From: an uncultured Bacilli bacterium
Lineage (GTDB): Bacteria > Bacillota_I > Bacilli_A > RF39 > UBA660
NCBI GenBank assembly: GCA_934096735.1
Contig: CAKOMS010000018.1
Span: 1 to 15,342 of the forward strand
Length of the DNA: 15,342 nt
Direction: 5' to 3'
Below, in pieces: positions 1 to 6,783 of this stretch. Positions within the stretch are counted from its first letter, which is position 1. Every line of letters begins with the position of its first letter. A program made the position numbers and the translations under genes. The notes under the pieces are model-generated. The model was not told the DNA's origin. It did not search any database and worked only from the letters and a program-made list of their open reading frames with translations.

Positions 1-34
1 TGCCGGGAATTGGCTCCTTTATTATATCAAAAAG

Positions 35-53
35 CCGCACCCTAGTGGTGCGG
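35..53 (-). terminator. Rho-independent terminator, second of a tandem pair
   Basis: Perfect 7-bp stem (35-41 with 47-53, CCGCACC/GGTGCGG) around a 5-base loop. Read on the minus strand it is followed by CTTTTT, a usable U-tract. On the plus strand the following bases (TTCAAATTT) are a poorer tract. It lies beyond the 72-98 terminator in the direction of uppP transcription, so it could be a back-up for uppP. It could also close a plus-strand gene that ends left of the window. The stem is unusually GC-rich for this DNA. Confidence 0.6.
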
Positions 54-71
54 TTCAAATTTCAATTTAGG

Positions 72-98
72 AAAAAAACCGATTTTTTCGGTTTTTTT
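72..98 (-). terminator. Bidirectional Rho-independent terminator after uppP
   Basis: Perfect 11-bp stem, 72-82 (seven A, then CCGA) with 88-98 (TCGG, then seven T), loop of five T. The A-run and T-run flanks make it work in either direction. It starts 10 bases past the end of the minus-strand uppP stop codon, the expected place for that gene's terminator. Confidence 0.85.
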
Positions 99-107
99 AG
101 TGTTTAA

Positions 108-914
108 TTATCTAAAATAAATAAATATAAATAATGCTAAACATAAACAGTATATTGAAAATTTCCATAATTTTCCTTTTTTAACAAAATTAGAAAGCCA
201 ATTATAAGAAAAATATGTAACTATTAAAGCAACTATAAATCCACTTGCATATGGAAGTATTAAACTACTTTCAGTACTTAGAAGATTTGGAACTTTTAAT
301 AACATAGTACCTAAACTAACTGGAAAATATAACATAAAAGTATATTTTAAAGCAGTTTCTCTTTTTAATTTACAAATTAAACAAGCAACTAACACTGTAC
401 CACTTCTTGATATTCCAGGAATAATAGTAATCATTTCAAATAGACCAATTATTATAGCATCCTTATAAGTAATATCAGCGTCACCTTTTTCTCCTTTAAT
501 ATTTCTAACTAAATAAAGCATTAAAGCGGTAAATAAAAAGGCAAAACCTAAAAGTTTAACAGAATTAAAATGTGATTCTAAATAATCATTTAAAAGTACT
601 CCTGCAATACCAACAGGTATAGTACTTATAATCATTTTAATAACATAACTAAATCCAATTTTATAACTTTCTTTATTTTTTCCAAATATAAATCCAAAAA
701 AATCTTTAATTAATTTAATAACATCTTTTCTAAAAATAAATAGAATTGCTAAAAAAGAAGCAAAATTAGAAATAATTTCAAAGTTAAAAGAATTAAATAA
801 ACTTTCACTATTAAATAAATTTTTAAATAAAAATACATGACCACTTGAAGAAACCGGAAGTGGTTCAGTTATACCTTGAATAAGTCCCAATATAATATAT
901 TTTATATAATCCAT
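108..914 (-). CDS. uppP: Undecaprenyl-diphosphatase UppP (BacA family)
   Basis: Integral membrane enzyme that removes one phosphate from undecaprenyl pyrophosphate, recycling the lipid carrier used for peptidoglycan, teichoic acid and capsule synthesis. Family members can confer bacitracin tolerance. The 268 residues are the usual length. Both family motifs are visible: QGITE at 13-17 followed by PVSSSGH at 20-26, and PGISRSGT at 166-173, which carries the conserved Ser-Arg. The first acidic position of the E/QxxxE motif is Gln here, an accepted variant. Six to eight hydrophobic segments cover the rest. On the minus strand AGGTGA (plus 919-924) lies 4 bases before the ATG, and a TATAAT (plus 930-935) is a few bases further upstream. 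It is divergent from the plus-strand genes starting at 968. It works naturally with the glycan genes at 5716-14459 but is not in their operon. Confidence 0.95.
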   Translation of the reverse strand: MDYIKYIILGLIQGITEPLPVSSSGHVFLFKNLFNSESLFNSFNFEIISNFASFLAILFIFRKDVIKLIKDFFGFIFGKNKESYKIGFSYVIKMIISTIPVGIAGVLLNDYLESHFNSVKLLGFAFLFTALMLYLVRNIKGEKGDADITYKDAIIIGLFEMITIIPGISRSGTVLVACLICKLKRETALKYTFMLYFPVSLGTMLLKVPNLLSTESSLILPYASGFIVALIVTYFSYNWLSNFVKKGKLWKFSIYCLCLALFIFIYFR

Positions 915-967
915 TCTATCACCTAATTAATTATATAATATTTTTTAATTAATATAAATAAAATTTA

Positions 968-1216
968 ATGATAAGTATGTTAAGTTTATGTTTATTTATA
1001 TTTGGAGTTATATTTTGTATTATCGGACTATTCTTTATACTTCTTTATTTAAATCTTTTAATAATAGGGTATAGTTTTTTTGAATTTGTTCAATATATTT
1101 TTAGAAGTATTTATTCAAATATATTTTTTATTGGAATAGTTTTAATAATTTTATCTTTAGAAAGGAAAAAAATTTATGGATTTTTATTACGACATTTTAC
1201 TAAATTTTCAAGATAG
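968..1216 (+). CDS. Small membrane protein of unknown function
   Basis: 82 residues, almost all hydrophobic. A long N-terminal segment (about residues 5-34) could form one or two membrane helices. A second helix lies at about 46-63, followed by a basic tail (ERKK, LRH, FSR). I recognise no family. No Shine-Dalgarno precedes the ATG at 968 or the alternative in-frame ATG at 977. Its last 41 bases overlap the start of the next gene in another frame, which is unusual but possible with translational coupling. It could be a real small membrane protein, the remnant of a larger one, or a chance reading frame in AT-rich DNA. The strong hydrophobicity and divergent position from uppP favour a real gene only moderately. 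Confidence 0.5.
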   Translation: MISMLSLCLFIFGVIFCIIGLFFILLYLNLLIIGYSFFEFVQYIFRSIYSNIFFIGIVLIILSLERKKIYGFLLRHFTKFSR

Positions 1217-1808
1217 ATATTATATGTTTTATGAATGGGATGAATTTGATAATATTGAATTCATTAGAAAAATACCTATTATGTATATTGACACATTAAC
1301 TCTTAAAGATCTTTATAAAAGCAAAGTAAAAGTAAGCTCTGAATTCTTAAAAAAAATAGAAAATAAAACGAAGTTAAAGAAAAATAAATATATAAAGTAT
1401 GCATGTATTTTTACAGATGGAAAAAATACATTAGCAATTGAATTTAATGATAAATGTGAAAGTATTTCTAAAAGTAGTATTTTATTAGAAGATGAATTAA
1501 ATATTATTGAGTTTTCTTATGGAATGAGTAAAAGTACTTTTGAGTATCTTGTCTTAGAAGAAGAGTCAAAAAAATCTTATACAAGACAAGAGGAAAAAAT
1601 AAAACATGTGTTAAAATGTGAACTTGATAAAATAATGAATGATAAAAATTATAGTAAATTAAAATATTTATATATTGAATGGTTTCAAAAGTTATTAAAT
1701 GATAACTATAAAATGTATGAAGAAATGATTAATAAATTAAATGGTGAGATAACTGATAAAGAATATAAAATATATGAGTTTATAAAAAAATCTTATAATA
1801 ATGTATAA
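1176..1808 (+). CDS. Conserved cytoplasmic protein of unknown function (DUF3603/YjbA-like)
   Basis: 210 residues, no signal peptide or membrane segment. The N-terminus (YDILLNFQDRYYMFYEWDEFD, residues 4-24) and the KIPI motif that follows (32-35) resemble, from memory, the DUF3603 family found in Bacilli, whose role is not known. The middle alternates beta-strand-like stretches. The C-terminal third (about 130-210) is charged and helical (EEEKIKHVLKCELDKI-like pattern). AAAGGA at 1161-1166 lies 9 bases before the ATG and supports this start, although the site sits inside the preceding small ORF. Family assignment is tentative; coding status is well supported by length, start signal and amino-acid pattern. 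Confidence 0.8.
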   Translation: MDFYYDILLNFQDRYYMFYEWDEFDNIEFIRKIPIMYIDTLTLKDLYKSKVKVSSEFLKKIENKTKLKKNKYIKYACIFTDGKNTLAIEFNDKCESISKSSILLEDELNIIEFSYGMSKSTFEYLVLEEESKKSYTRQEEKIKHVLKCELDKIMNDKNYSKLKYLYIEWFQKLLNDNYKMYEEMINKLNGEITDKEYKIYEFIKKSYNNV

Positions 1809-1849
1809 TAATTAAAATGTTGTAAATAATATAGTTAGGACGTGATTTT

Positions 1850-2389
1850 ATGAAAAAAATTCTAGCAATATTTATAATACTTTTTAGTTTAGCAGGATGC
1901 GGAGTAAAAACACCAAAAACTGCAGTTGAAGATTATTTAAGAAAATATAAAACATTAAATAGTGAAGTTTTAGTAGATATGGAACAAATAATTGATAAAG
2001 AAAATTTAACTAAAGAACAAAAAGATCTTTATAGAGATATTCTAAAAAAACAGTATAAAGATTTATCTTATGAAATAGTTGATGAAGAAATAGATGGAGA
2101 TAACTCTTATGTAACTGCTAAAATTAAAGTATATGATTTATATAAAGCTCAAAGTGATGCAAATAAATATTTAGAAGAACATAGAGAAGAATTTAATGAT
2201 GAAAATGGTAATTATTCTGCAACAAAATTTATGGATTATAGATTAAAAAGTATGAAAAATACTAATGATTTTATAGAATATACTATAACATTTAGTGTAA
2301 CAAAAGAAAATGATACTTATGTAGTAGCACAACCAACAGATAATGATTTATTGAAAATTCATGGTATCTACAACTATGAACTTGATTAG
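1850..2389 (+). CDS. Secreted lipoprotein, NTF2-like or DUF4878-like
   Basis: 179 residues with a classical lipoprotein signal: MKK, hydrophobic stretch, and lipobox LAGC with the lipidated Cys at residue 17. The mature part begins with TAVEDYLRKYK (24-34), a start seen in small extracytoplasmic lipoproteins of the NTF2-like/DUF4878 type. It then has a helix-rich acidic region and a final beta pattern (EYTITFSV, TYVVAQP). Its function is unknown. TTAGGACGTGA just upstream (1835-1845) is a reasonable ribosome site, and a TATAAT at 1804-1809 could give it its own promoter. The stop codon overlaps the stem of its terminator, so it is the last gene of this unit. Confidence 0.85.
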   Translation: MKKILAIFIILFSLAGCGVKTPKTAVEDYLRKYKTLNSEVLVDMEQIIDKENLTKEQKDLYRDILKKQYKDLSYEIVDEEIDGDNSYVTAKIKVYDLYKAQSDANKYLEEHREEFNDENGNYSATKFMDYRLKSMKNTNDFIEYTITFSVTKENDTYVVAQPTDNDLLKIHGIYNYELD

Positions 2390-2414
2390 AGAACTAAAAT
2401 TGGTTCTCTTTTTT
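2388..2414 (+). terminator. Rho-independent terminator after the lipoprotein gene
   Basis: 7-bp stem AGAGAAC (2388-2394) with GTTCTCT (2403-2409), 8-base loop, then an uninterrupted run of T through 2414. The left arm begins within the lipoprotein stop codon. Confidence 0.85.
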
Positions 2415-2457
2415 ACACAATTTTATTGTAAAGTATATTTACACTTATTATAGATAA

Positions 2458-2487
2458 TTGAAAGATATTGTTTATTTATGTTAAAAT
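2458..2487 (+). promoter_or_regulatory. Sigma-A-type promoter for the glucosaminidase gene
   Basis: TTGAAA (2458-2463) and TAAAAT (2482-2487) are separated by 18 bases, and the -10 is preceded by TG plus one base (2479-2481), an extended -10. The predicted start of transcription is near 2494, leaving a very short leader containing AAAGG (2493-2497) before the ATG at 2507. It lies between a terminator and the next gene, which supports the call. Confidence 0.6.
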
Positions 2488-2506
2488 ATATTAAAGGTAG
2501 TGGAAT

Positions 2507-4252
2507 ATGAAAAGTAAATATATTAAATATTTAGTATTTTTAATAATAAGTGTTTTTTTAAATATTTCTTTTTGTTATGCTGCAACATATGTAGGAACAG
2601 TAACTGGTACATCTGTTAATGCAAGAAGTGGACCAGGTACTAATTATGGAACAGTTACTACATTAAAAAAAGATAAAAGCTATAAATTAGTTACAAGTGA
2701 ACTTTTTAAAAGTGAAAGTGAGTGTACAAATGGCTGGTATCAAATAGAGATATCCACTAATTCTACTGGTTATGTATGTAGTAATTATTTATCAATTACA
2801 GTTATAGAAAATGAAAGTGATATAGAATATGAAAAAGATGATTATGATAGACCTTGGACTAGTCCAAAATCTACAATAATTGGAGGAGCAAAATTTATTG
2901 GAGAAAAATATATAAAAAAAGGTCAATTTACAGCTTATTTAAAAAAGTTTAATGTAAATCCAAATAGTTCATATAATGTTTATAATCATCAGTATATGGC
3001 TAATCTTCAAGCACCAGCATCAGAAGCAAAAAGTACCTATAATAGTTATAGAGATAATGGTCTTTTAGCTCTTCCATTAGAGTTTACAATTCCAATATTC
3101 GATAATATGCCGGATTATACTTTACTGCCTGGTACAACTTACGAAGAAAATTGTAAAAGTGAAATAACTGATAATGCATTTGAAGAAGAATTAAATAAAG
3201 AAAATTTTCCAGAATCATATAAATGTAAATTAAGACTGATTCATGATAAATATCCTAATTGGAAATTTTATTCAATGATGACTAATTTAGACTTTGATAA
3301 ATCAGTAAAAGCAGAACAAAAAGTATGTTCAATTCAAGGAAGTAGTAAATATCATGAAATAGTAGATGGTAAAAGAGTTGAAACAGAAACAAATTGGTTT
3401 TTAGCAAATTTAGAAACTGTAGCATACTTCTTAGATCCAAGAAACTTTTTAACTGAACAAGGAATTTTAATGTTTGAAGATTTAAGTTATAGTGAAAATT
3501 ATACTGCAAAAGTAGTAAGCAGTGTTTTAAATGGAACATTTATGAAAGATTATTCTTTATTAGATAATATGTTATACAGTGATATCTTTGTTGAAGCTGG
3601 AGTATCATCTGGAGTAAGTCCAGTATATTTAGCATCCCTTGCAAGACAAGAAAGTGGAGTTAAAGGTGGGATAGGCACTACCGGAGAAGAATTTACTTAT
3701 AAAGGAATAACTTACAAAGGTTTATATAATTTTTATAATATAGGTGCTAATAGTGGAGCAGAAAGTCCAGTTTTAGCAGGATTAGTATGGGCAAGTGGAG
3801 GATCATCTTCTGTAATAATTAAAAGAAATGATGCAGAAACTGAAAATAATAATGTTGAAAAAACAATTATGGATAAATTAGGAGCATCTTTAAAAGATGA
3901 TTGTTTAATAAATATTAAACCCAATACAAAACTATCTGAATTAAAAGAAAAATTAAGTGGATTTACTGTAACAGTTGATGGATTAAATGATGAAGATTTT
4001 GTAAGAACAAATTCTAAAATAACTATAAGTGATGGAGCAAACACATTTACATACACAATATCTGTAATAGGAGATGTAAATGGAGATGGAGAAGTAGGAG
4101 CAAGTGACTATGTGCTTATTAAAAACTACATAATGGAAAAAGTAGGTAGTAATTTAAACACTGCTGAAAGTTTATCTGCTGATGTAGATGGAAATGGTGA
4201 AGTAGGAGCAAGCGACTATGTATTAATTAAGAAAAGTATTATGGAGGGATAA
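2507..4252 (+). CDS. Secreted SH3b / glucosaminidase / dockerin cell-wall hydrolase, permuted domain order
   Basis: 581 residues. Signal peptide 1-26 (cleavage after CYA). Bacterial SH3 domain about 27-98, with NARSGPGTNYG and a closing GYVCSNYL, which should bind the wall. Glucosaminidase-type lysozyme-fold sequence about 112-435, expected to cut N-acetylglucosaminyl bonds in peptidoglycan. Its landmarks are YPNWKF (249-254), ETVAYFLDPRNFL (303-315), ARQESG (379-384, likely catalytic Glu382) and YNFYNIGA (407-414). The part that normally follows the NIGA/GLVWAS region (RPWTSP at 115-120, IIGGAKFI at 124-131, HQYMANLQAP at 161-170, IPIFDNMP at 195-202) instead sits before YPNWKF. A linker (about 435-520) leads to a C-terminal dockerin type I-like module with two calcium loops (first Asp523, second Asp559). 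It shares a unit with the coupled downstream gene. Confidence 0.9.
   Translation: MKSKYIKYLVFLIISVFLNISFCYAATYVGTVTGTSVNARSGPGTNYGTVTTLKKDKSYKLVTSELFKSESECTNGWYQIEISTNSTGYVCSNYLSITVIENESDIEYEKDDYDRPWTSPKSTIIGGAKFIGEKYIKKGQFTAYLKKFNVNPNSSYNVYNHQYMANLQAPASEAKSTYNSYRDNGLLALPLEFTIPIFDNMPDYTLLPGTTYEENCKSEITDNAFEEELNKENFPESYKCKLRLIHDKYPNWKFYSMMTNLDFDKSVKAEQKVCSIQGSSKYHEIVDGKRVETETNWFLANLETVAYFLDPRNFLTEQGILMFEDLSYSENYTAKVVSSVLNGTFMKDYSLLDNMLYSDIFVEAGVSSGVSPVYLASLARQESGVKGGIGTTGEEFTYKGITYKGLYNFYNIGANSGAESPVLAGLVWASGGSSSVIIKRNDAETENNNVEKTIMDKLGASLKDDCLINIKPNTKLSELKEKLSGFTVTVDGLNDEDFVRTNSKITISDGANTFTYTISVIGDVNGDGEVGASDYVLIKNYIMEKVGSNLNTAESLSADVDGNGEVGASDYVLIKKSIMEG
4091..4221 (+). repeat. Duplicated dockerin half-module
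   Basis: Two copies of a 23-base segment, 4091-4113 and 4199-4221, differ at one base and encode EVGASDYV in each calcium-binding loop. They are the core of the two F-hand repeats of the C-terminal dockerin (DVNGDGEVGASDYVLIK and DVDGNGEVGASDYVLIK). The near-identity at DNA level, including wobble positions, suggests recent duplication or gene conversion rather than only protein-level selection. Confidence 0.8.
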
Positions 4253-4255
4253 TTA

Positions 4256-5629
4256 ATGAAAAAAATAAATAAAATAATATTCTTGTTCATTTGTATTTTT
4301 AGTAGTATAAATGTAGTATTTGCAAGTGATTTTCGTATAAGTGCATCATCTTATTTAACTAAAGGAACTACTACAAAATTAACAATAAAAGGAACTGATG
4401 TAACTGGAAGATTTGATATAAAAACTTCTAATGCTAATGTTGTGTCAGTTAGTGAAAGTGGAGTATGGATTGAAAATAATTCTTATGGAATAACTCTAAG
4501 TGCCTTAAATGTAGGAACTGCAACAATAACAGTAACACCTAAAGATATTAGTGATGGATCAGGCAAAATATTAAAATTATCTCCAAAAACAATAAAAGTA
4601 ACAGTATCTCTTCCTAGAGAAAAATCAAGCGATAACAACTTAAAAAGTCTATCAGTTGAAGGTTATGAAATATCACCTGCTTTTAATAAAGATGAACTAA
4701 ATTATACAGTAAATGTTGAAGAAGGTACAAAAACTGTTAAAATTAATGCAACACCAAATGAATCTCATGCAAAAATAACTGGTACTGGAGAAAAAGAATT
4801 AATTCCAGGTGTAAATAGTTTAAATATAATAGTAACAAGCGAAACTGGAGTAGATAAAATATATAATTTAACAGTTAACGTTATAGATAAAGATCCTATA
4901 AATGTAGTAGTAGATGGTAAAAATTATACAGTGGTTAAATTAAAAGAAAATATTACATGTAGTGAATTATTTGAACTAGGAGAAATGGTAGTAGAAAATT
5001 TTACAGTACCTGTATGTAAAAATGAAAAGATAGACTATACTTTAGTAGGGCTTAAAGATGAAGAAGGCAATATTGAATTATTTAGATTTAAAGATAATAA
5101 ATATACTAAATATGAAGAATTTAAAAATAGTAATTTAGTAATTATACCTAAGGAATTTAGTGGTAAAACCAATTATACAAAAGATAAAATAAAAATAAAT
5201 GATAAAACTTATGAAGTATATAAAACTAAGAAATCTAAAAGATTTGTTCTTATATATGCTATAAATGTAGAAACTGGAGAAGAAGGATTCTACAGTTATG
5301 ATACTAAAAATAATACATTTAATTATTATGATAATGAATATATTGATTATTTAATAGGTTTAAATAATACATATTTATTAGTACTTGGAGTCTTCTCATT
5401 ACTTATATTAGTACTCATAATTTGTTTAATTAAAACATGCAGTAAGAAAAAAAGAAAAGATAATAAAGATAATGTAAGTATTAATATAAAAGATAAAAAA
5501 AAGAAAAAAGAAAACGAAGTTAAAGAGACTTCTATAAAAGAAAATGAAATAAAAGAAAATATCATTGATGAAGAAAATGAAGCTACTACTTATGATATTT
5601 TTGAAACTAAAAAGAAAAAAAAGAAATAA
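4256..5629 (+). CDS. Membrane-anchored protein with Ig-like and cadherin-like ectodomains
   Basis: 457 residues. Signal peptide 1-23 (cleavage near VFA-S). Ig-like, BIG_2-type region about 25-117 (GTATITVTP near 87-95). Cadherin-like beta-sandwich about 127-208 (LKSLSVEGYEISPAF, then LNYTVNV and GVDKIYNLTVNV), matching the repeat usually labelled PF12733. A further extracellular region of about 215-368 is not recognised. One membrane helix at about 371-393, then a lysine-rich acidic/basic cytoplasmic tail ending in a run of Lys. It starts 4 bases after the glucosaminidase stop, with GGAGGG (4243-4248) inside that gene, so the two are translationally coupled. The likely role is a surface adhesion or scaffold partner of the upstream hydrolase; this is inference. 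No catalytic motif is seen. Confidence 0.85.
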   Translation: MKKINKIIFLFICIFSSINVVFASDFRISASSYLTKGTTTKLTIKGTDVTGRFDIKTSNANVVSVSESGVWIENNSYGITLSALNVGTATITVTPKDISDGSGKILKLSPKTIKVTVSLPREKSSDNNLKSLSVEGYEISPAFNKDELNYTVNVEEGTKTVKINATPNESHAKITGTGEKELIPGVNSLNIIVTSETGVDKIYNLTVNVIDKDPINVVVDGKNYTVVKLKENITCSELFELGEMVVENFTVPVCKNEKIDYTLVGLKDEEGNIELFRFKDNKYTKYEEFKNSNLVIIPKEFSGKTNYTKDKIKINDKTYEVYKTKKSKRFVLIYAINVETGEEGFYSYDTKNNTFNYYDNEYIDYLIGLNNTYLLVLGVFSLLILVLIICLIKTCSKKKRKDNKDNVSINIKDKKKKKENEVKETSIKENEIKENIIDEENEATTYDIFETKKKKKK

Positions 5630-5640
5630 TATACCAGTAA

Positions 5641-5677
5641 ATAAGAGTAATGTAGTAACTATATTACTTTTATTTTT
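5641..5677 (+). terminator. Rho-independent terminator closing the glucosaminidase unit
   Basis: Long stem 5641-5655 with 5659-5673 (core AGTAATGTAG/CTATATTACT, two G-U pairs) around a 3-base TAA loop, ending in five T (5673-5677). It separates the glucosaminidase pair from the glycan locus. Confidence 0.75.
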
Positions 5678-5688
5678 CGTATAAATAA

Positions 5689-5696
5689 TGTATAAT
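5689..5696 (+). promoter_or_regulatory. Probable -10 element for the glycan operon
   Basis: Consensus TATAAT at 5691-5696, preceded by TG, just after a terminator and 20 bases before the favoured tagO start at 5716. No good -35 is visible at the right distance (TTTTAT at 5668-5673 is the best). If correct, the transcript would begin near 5703, leaving almost no leader. Confidence 0.4.
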
Positions 5697-5715
5697 TAAA
5701 TGGGTGATTGATGTA

Positions 5716-6783
5716 ATGACTTGGGATATAAATGGAAATAACATATTAGAAATAGTATTAGTAACTTTCTTAATTAGTGTAATATTAGTTCCAGTAGCAA
5801 AAAAAGTTGCAGAACATGTTGGAGCAATGGATATGCCTAATGAAAGAAAAGTTCATAAAAAACCTATGCCAAGAATGGGCGGAATAGCAGTATATACAGC
5901 ATTTTTATTCGGATATATGCTATATGGTCAAATAACTAATCAAATGATTTCAATATTAATAGGATCATTTTTAATAGTACTTGTTGGAATATTTGATGAT
6001 ATTAAACCTATTGGAGCTAAATATAAATTCTTGGTTCAAGTAGTAGCAGCTCTAATAGTAGTTATATATGGTCAAGTATATTTTACAGAAATTTCATTTC
6101 TAGGATTATATATAAAATTTAATAAGGTAGTAAGCTATATATTATCAACATTTTTTATAGTATCAATAACAAATGCTATCAACTTAATTGATGGTATGGA
6201 TGGGTTGTCTAGCGGTATATCATCTATTTATTTCTTAACAATTGGTGTAATAGCATTTATCTTAAATAAAATAGGTGGACTTGATATAACGTTATCATTT
6301 ATTATGCTAGGAGCAACACTAGGATTTTTAGTTTACAACTTTCCACCAGCTAAAATCTTTATTGGAGATTCAGGTAGCTTATTCTTAGGCTTTATTATAT
6401 CAATAATTGCACTTTTAGGATTTAAAGTAACAACTTTAACTAGTTTAGTAATACCAATTACAATATTAGCAATACCAATATTTGATACTATTCTTGCAAT
6501 CTTTAGAAGACTTTTAAAAGGTGAAAGTATTGGAACACCAGATAAAGAGCATTTTCATCATCAATTATTAAAAATGAAATTTTCAACAAAAACAAGTTTA
6601 CTAATAATTTATTTAATTAATATAATGTTTTCAGCAATTTCAATTGTTTATGTAATTGGAGATCAAAGTCTAGCAATAGTGCTTTATGGCATATTAGCAA
6701 TTCTTTTACTATTTGTAATACTAAAAACAGATATATTATATGAACATAAAAAAGACAGTAAGAAAAAGGAATTAAAGAAATGA
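5716..6783 (+). CDS. tagO: Undecaprenyl-phosphate GlcNAc-1-phosphate transferase, TagO/WecA type
   Basis: Polytopic membrane enzyme that transfers a HexNAc-1-phosphate, typically GlcNAc from UDP-GlcNAc, to undecaprenyl phosphate and so starts a teichoic acid or capsular glycan. From the ATG at 5716 it has 355 residues, normal for the family. Motifs (numbered from that ATG): DMPNERKVH with PMPRMGG (39-56), GIFDD (91-95, Mg-binding Asp pair), NAINLIDGMDGL (153-164), GDSGS (217-221) and the C-terminal loop HFHHQL (279-284), typical of UDP-sugar recognition. About ten membrane helices. A GTG at 5704 is in frame, but GGTGAT (5703-5708) is better placed as the ribosome site for ATG 5716. Its end overlaps the next start as ATGA. 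It is the first gene of the glycan run. Confidence 0.92.
   Translation: MTWDINGNNILEIVLVTFLISVILVPVAKKVAEHVGAMDMPNERKVHKKPMPRMGGIAVYTAFLFGYMLYGQITNQMISILIGSFLIVLVGIFDDIKPIGAKYKFLVQVVAALIVVIYGQVYFTEISFLGLYIKFNKVVSYILSTFFIVSITNAINLIDGMDGLSSGISSIYFLTIGVIAFILNKIGGLDITLSFIMLGATLGFLVYNFPPAKIFIGDSGSLFLGFIISIIALLGFKVTTLTSLVIPITILAIPIFDTILAIFRRLLKGESIGTPDKEHFHHQLLKMKFSTKTSLLIIYLINIMFSAISIVYVIGDQSLAIVLYGILAILLLFVILKTDILYEHKKDSKKKELKK

Noticed and set aside
1..34. Possible end of a tRNA or other stable RNA, or a minus-strand ribosome site (AAAGGAG in reverse complement)
   Set aside because: The stretch is too short to show an acceptor/T-arm fold, no CCA end or conserved TTC loop is visible, and any gene lies outside the window.
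3282..5565. Minus-strand open frames at 3282-3539, 3733-4056 and 5347-5565
   Set aside because: They lie fully inside well-supported plus-strand genes (glucosaminidase and Ig-like protein), lack ribosome sites, and their low-complexity Leu/Phe/Ser content is what the reverse complement of Lys/Glu/Asn-rich coding DNA gives.
2507..5629. Cellulosome component
   Set aside because: A dockerin-like module alone is not enough: the catalytic domain is a peptidoglycan hydrolase, and no cohesin, CBM or plant-polymer enzyme is encoded nearby.
5704..5715. GTG at 5704 as the tagO start
   Set aside because: In frame, but nothing resembling a Shine-Dalgarno precedes it, while GGTGAT (5703-5708) is well spaced for ATG 5716. 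The four extra residues add no family feature. Not excluded if the mRNA is leaderless.
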